From Candidatus Cloacimonadota bacterium (GTDB lineage Bacteria > Cloacimonadota > Cloacimonadia > Cloacimonadales > GCA-2742885): a stretch of DNA of 37,608 nucleotides. The first letter of the stretch is position 1. Each line of letters begins with the position of its first letter. The notes under the pieces are model-generated. The model ran no database searches. It saw only the letters and a list, made by a program, of their open reading frames with translations, and was not told where the DNA came from. Of the stretch, positions 36,001-37,608 are shown one piece after another. The position numbers and the translations under genes were made by a program. The stretch covers positions 1 through 37,608 of the forward strand of contig PDOO01000010.1 of assembly GCA_002742885.1 (NCBI GenBank), read 5' to 3'.

Positions 36001-36204
36001 TGGTTTAAAGATGTCGGATGGAAAATTGAAAATTACGGAACTGATCCGGATATAGAAATAGATATTTTACCGAAAGATTATAATGAAGATAAAGATCCGC
36101 AACTCGATAAAGCAATAGAAGTTCTGCTTGATCAGATTAAGCAAGATCCTCCTCGGGATCCTGAACTTGATCCGATTCCGAGTCTGGCTCTTCCCAATCA
36201 ATAA
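33031..36204 (+). CDS. Tricorn-type protease (S41 family)
   Basis: A 1057-residue cytoplasmic protease (no signal peptide). An N-terminal six-bladed WD40-like beta-propeller ('ISSPKFSPDGKKIAF', 'VYVMPAYGGSATRLT') is followed by a second propeller with a charged Lys/Glu linker near 520-540, a core C1 domain, a PDZ domain (about 740-840) and the S41 C2 domain. Catalytic residues seen are His721 in 'GTSHCYEFGG', Ser942 in 'NEYAGSDGDMFSHAF' and Glu1000 in 'IENYGTDPDIE'. In Thermoplasma, tricorn trims oligopeptides released by the proteasome; in bacteria it probably acts after Lon, Clp or HslUV. AAGGAG precedes the ATG and a terminator follows, so it is a single-gene unit. Confidence 0.95.
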   Translation: MQKIKNGYYQFPDISKDKIIFVSEKDIWLTSEKGEPAMRLTANFAEISSPKFSPDGKKIAFCGKEEGGNEVYVMPAYGGSATRLTFTGGVSSIIGWQSNNILFTSHYASSQARIAEIWSISLKGGEPKKIKLGRASHIIYGKTHTVLARNANDPARWKRYRGGTAGVFLIAEKDSLDYKPFLKKLNGNLACPMFIKDRFYFISDHEGVANVYSCNVDESNVRQETYQKEFFARRASTDGRKIVYHAGADIFVYDPVKKIDKKLEFVYPSPFRAQQRKFVPVTKNLELINTNRDASKITVISRGKLFNMPCWSGALQQIGKKQGVRYRLPVWLKDNKRQAVISDEGGEPHIEIYNTSNGKLVKSLEKLYIGRPYDVLVSPTEDKLLINNHRNELLLANLEDETVTVIDQNKFGMLDGFNWAPDGKWITWASNPDKRTVQIYLYNIDEKEIHPLCEPINKDFAPAFDPSGKYLYFSSIRNFEPVYDTVHFDLGFPEAVKPYIVILSKEEFSPLEEKTEPYVENPESDKDKGEEKKKANEVKPVKIDFEDIEDRIIELPSELSYYNKLIPVKDKVFMLNYSENEKINLAQFSLKTKKLTVFEEDIENYHVTADGQSVLINYGDSAILTSVNTKPEDLKSAGFNKKSGKIDLNRIKVEVEPVAEWKQMLREAWQLQRDFFWNENMSEIDWDLVLQRYLPLVDRCGVRQELSDLVWELQGELGTSHCYEFGGDYSPRPIYATGYLGADISYDSKHRAWKIDKILKGDSWKGKSPLLKPGINLKEGMLIREINGQSVSSSVHPYQLSVNYANREIELKVADEDGRNSRYITVKTVSSETELRYRDQIEFNRKYVHEKSNGKLGYVYIPDMGTFGYAEFHRLFLKELDYEGLIVDVRFNGGGHVSPLILEKLARKRIGYDQTRWFDKEPYPVDSVKGHICAVTNEYAGSDGDMFSHAFKLMGIGKLIGTRTWGGVVGIWTRHELVDGTITSQPEFSFWFKDVGWKIENYGTDPDIEIDILPKDYNEDKDPQLDKAIEVLLDQIKQDPPRDPELDPIPSLALPNQ

Positions 36205-36213
36205 AATAATCGT

Positions 36214-36244
36214 AACTCCGGGTTGCTGCCCGGAGTTTTTTTTC
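36214..36244 (+). terminator. Rho-independent terminator of the tricorn gene
   Basis: A perfect 9-bp stem (36214-36222 AACTCCGGG with 36229-36237 CCCGGAGTT), a six-base loop and a run of T. It begins ten bases after the stop. Confidence 0.95.
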
Positions 36245-36309
36245 TAAACGAACTTTAAAACAGATACAAAAATACCCTGAAATAAACCTGCATACAATCA
36301 GGAGGAACT

Positions 36310-37419
36310 ATGAAATATATTATCACGGGAAGTGATTATACATCTGATCTTTTTTCACATCTGAGTAAAGATATTAAAATTTTACATGAAGACGATAATG
36401 AAATAAATGACTTGGTTATTCGTCAAGAAGACATGTGCTATATTCCGTCAGAAACAGCTTTGGCAAAAGTTTCGGATAATTTTGAAGATAAAAATTTTAA
36501 AGAGAAAATACTTAAACTTAAAGATAAATTTTTATTCAGAGAGCTTACAGCGGAAATGTTCCCGGATTTCTTTTTTAAGAAAACAAACATAAATGACTTG
36601 GATAAGTTAAAATTGGATTACAATAAACGTTATATTTTAAAACCCGTCAGAGGTTTTTTCGGAACAGGCGTTTATGAATTTTGCGGCAAAGACTCTCTTG
36701 CCGATTTAAAGAATAAATTCACGGAAGACGTTAAAAGTAAATCAAATTCTTGGGATGAAAGAGTTTTGGCAACCGAAGAAGTTATTATTGAATCATATAT
36801 TGAAGGAGACGAATTTGCCGTCGATATGTTCTTTGATAAAGATAAAAATCCTCAAATTGAAAATATTTATCATCATCCTTTTGCGGAAAAGAAATCATAT
36901 TTTCATGTCTTATATTATACCGGTGAAGAAATTTTCAAGAAATATTTTTATATGCTGAAAAAGTTTTTCGTAAAACTCAATAAAATTCTGAATGCAGAAA
37001 ACTTTCCTCTTCATGCCGAATTTAAAATTTCGGGCAACACGATTATTCCGGTGGAAATAAATCCTCTCCGGTTCGGGGGATTCGGTTTGGGAGACTTAAC
37101 ATATCATGCTTTTAACATCAATCCTTTTCAGGCTTTTTTTGATAACTCTAATTTTGATTGGGATCATATTTGGTCAGAAAGAAAAGGTTTATATTACGGT
37201 TGGATTTTAGCTTACAACGGTGATGCAGTTGATCTTAAAACTGATGCCCCCGATTACCCGAAATTCAAAAAATATCTGAAAGGCGAGATAATGAAATTTG
37301 CGAAAATGGATTATAAAACCAATCCTGTTTTTGCAGTTGTTTATGCAAAAACCGATAAATCAGAAGATTTAAGCCGTATGCTGAAAGTTGAATTTAATGA
37401 TTTTTTTCAGAAGAAATAA
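36310..37419 (+). CDS. ATP-grasp protein of unknown substrate
   Basis: A 369-residue protein with an ATP-grasp core: Lys111 in 'RYILKPVRGFFGTGVYEF' with the glycine loop at 115-120, 'IESYIEGDEFAVDMF', 'LHAEFKI' and the metal-binding 'PVEINPLRFGGFG' (Glu249, Asn251). Enzymes of this fold form an amide, peptide or thioester bond through an acyl phosphate. The N-terminal 80 residues look like a small pre-ATP-grasp domain. The substrate cannot be read from sequence and no biosynthetic neighbour is present. AGGAGG precedes the ATG. It lies alone between two terminators. Confidence 0.85.
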   Translation: MKYIITGSDYTSDLFSHLSKDIKILHEDDNEINDLVIRQEDMCYIPSETALAKVSDNFEDKNFKEKILKLKDKFLFRELTAEMFPDFFFKKTNINDLDKLKLDYNKRYILKPVRGFFGTGVYEFCGKDSLADLKNKFTEDVKSKSNSWDERVLATEEVIIESYIEGDEFAVDMFFDKDKNPQIENIYHHPFAEKKSYFHVLYYTGEEIFKKYFYMLKKFFVKLNKILNAENFPLHAEFKISGNTIIPVEINPLRFGGFGLGDLTYHAFNINPFQAFFDNSNFDWDHIWSERKGLYYGWILAYNGDAVDLKTDAPDYPKFKKYLKGEIMKFAKMDYKTNPVFAVVYAKTDKSEDLSRMLKVEFNDFFQKK

Positions 37420-37424
37420 CCAAT

Positions 37425-37449
37425 ATAAGCCCCTGTCTCAGGGGCTTAT
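37425..37449 (+). terminator. Terminator hairpin after the ATP-grasp gene
   Basis: A perfect 10-bp stem (37425-37434 ATAAGCCCCT with 37440-37449 AGGGGCTTAT) with a five-base loop. The T tract is poor on the plus strand; on the minus strand the rRNA transcript would also meet this hairpin, so it may be shared. Confidence 0.75.
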
Positions 37450-37549
37450 TAATTAAAAATAAAAATTTAATCCTTTCTTTAATTTGCTTTCCGTAAAGCA
37501 TCATTTTGCTTAAATCTTAAAATAAAAAAAAAGGTCAGGCTATTATTTT

Positions 37550-37608
37550 GGCGGCTTCCTACTCTCCCACACAGTTGCCCGTGCAGTACCATCGGCGTAA
37601 GCAAGCTT
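37550..37608 (-). rRNA. rrf: 5S rRNA, 3' part only
   Basis: The minus strand reads 'CGATGGTACTGC...GGGAGAGTAGGAAGCCGCC', the highly conserved 3' half of 5S rRNA, with its 3' end near 37550. The 5' half and presumably the 23S and 16S genes lie beyond the window. A run of nine A on the plus strand (37524-37532), thus U in the transcript, may serve as terminator. Confidence 0.9.

Noticed and set aside
1-37608. CRISPR array, prophage, transposase or toxin-antitoxin locus
   Set aside because: No regularly spaced repeats and no genes of these kinds were found on either strand.

Overview
The window reads as a piece of chromosome from an AT-rich Gram-negative bacterium of the FCB (Fibrobacterota-Chlorobiota-Bacteroidota) superphylum. 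Cloacimonadota or a close relative is my best guess, but only a guess from gene content. Three things point there: a type IX secretion (T9SS) PorU/PorV pair, a T9SS cargo protein with a YPNPF-type C-terminal sorting domain, and Shine-Dalgarno sites (AGGAG/GGAGG) in front of most genes, which argue against typical Bacteroidota. TGA is used as a normal stop, so the code is standard. Both window edges fall in repeated DNA (a surface-protein repeat on the left, a 5S rRNA gene on the right), so this may be a complete assembly contig.

Layout. 1-2.1 kb: the 3' part of a large secreted surface protein with cadherin/Ig-like repeats, a lamin-tail domain and a sorting domain, followed by a terminator. 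2.1-2.96 kb: non-coding, with a GC-rich REP-like patch and stem-loops. 2.96-5.5 kb: two decayed genes, an MBOAT O-acyltransferase and its SGNH-like partner. 5.6-9.3 kb (+): a gate-domain membrane protein, an RlpA-like lipoprotein, tRNA-Arg(CCT), a Nudix hydrolase and aspartate-semialdehyde dehydrogenase.

9.3-31.4 kb (-): one unbroken block of 24 close-packed genes. In transcription order: porU, porV, a lipoprotein, an SLBB protein, a Wzc-like tyrosine kinase/co-polymerase, ispE, prs, rplY, pth, rpsF, ssb, rpsR, rplI, a membrane protein, a DciA-like gene, rpe, ffh, rpsP, khpA, rimM, trmD, an RNA methyltransferase, rplS and priA. purD lies just upstream on the same strand. 33.0-37.4 kb (+): a tricorn-type protease and an orphan ATP-grasp protein, each with a good terminator, then the 3' end of a 5S rRNA gene on the minus strand.

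How it fits together. The core of the block is translation and replication housekeeping (five ribosomal proteins with the classical rpsP-rimM-trmD-rplS and rpsF-ssb-rpsR-rplI sets). Its upstream end is a cell-surface module in which the T9SS attachment machinery (PorU sortase, PorV shuttle) sits next to polysaccharide chain-length/export genes. In Bacteroidota the PorU sortase links T9SS cargo to an anionic lipopolysaccharide, so this neighbourhood suggests that cargo anchoring and glycan assembly are co-ordinated. The most interesting points are this surface module with its uncharacterised lipoprotein and SLBB-only protein, the nine-tyrosine tail of the kinase encoded by a slippage-prone tract next to the ispE start, an extra loop in PRPP synthetase, and the dead acyltransferase pair. 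I see no CRISPR array, phage, transposase or clearly new system.
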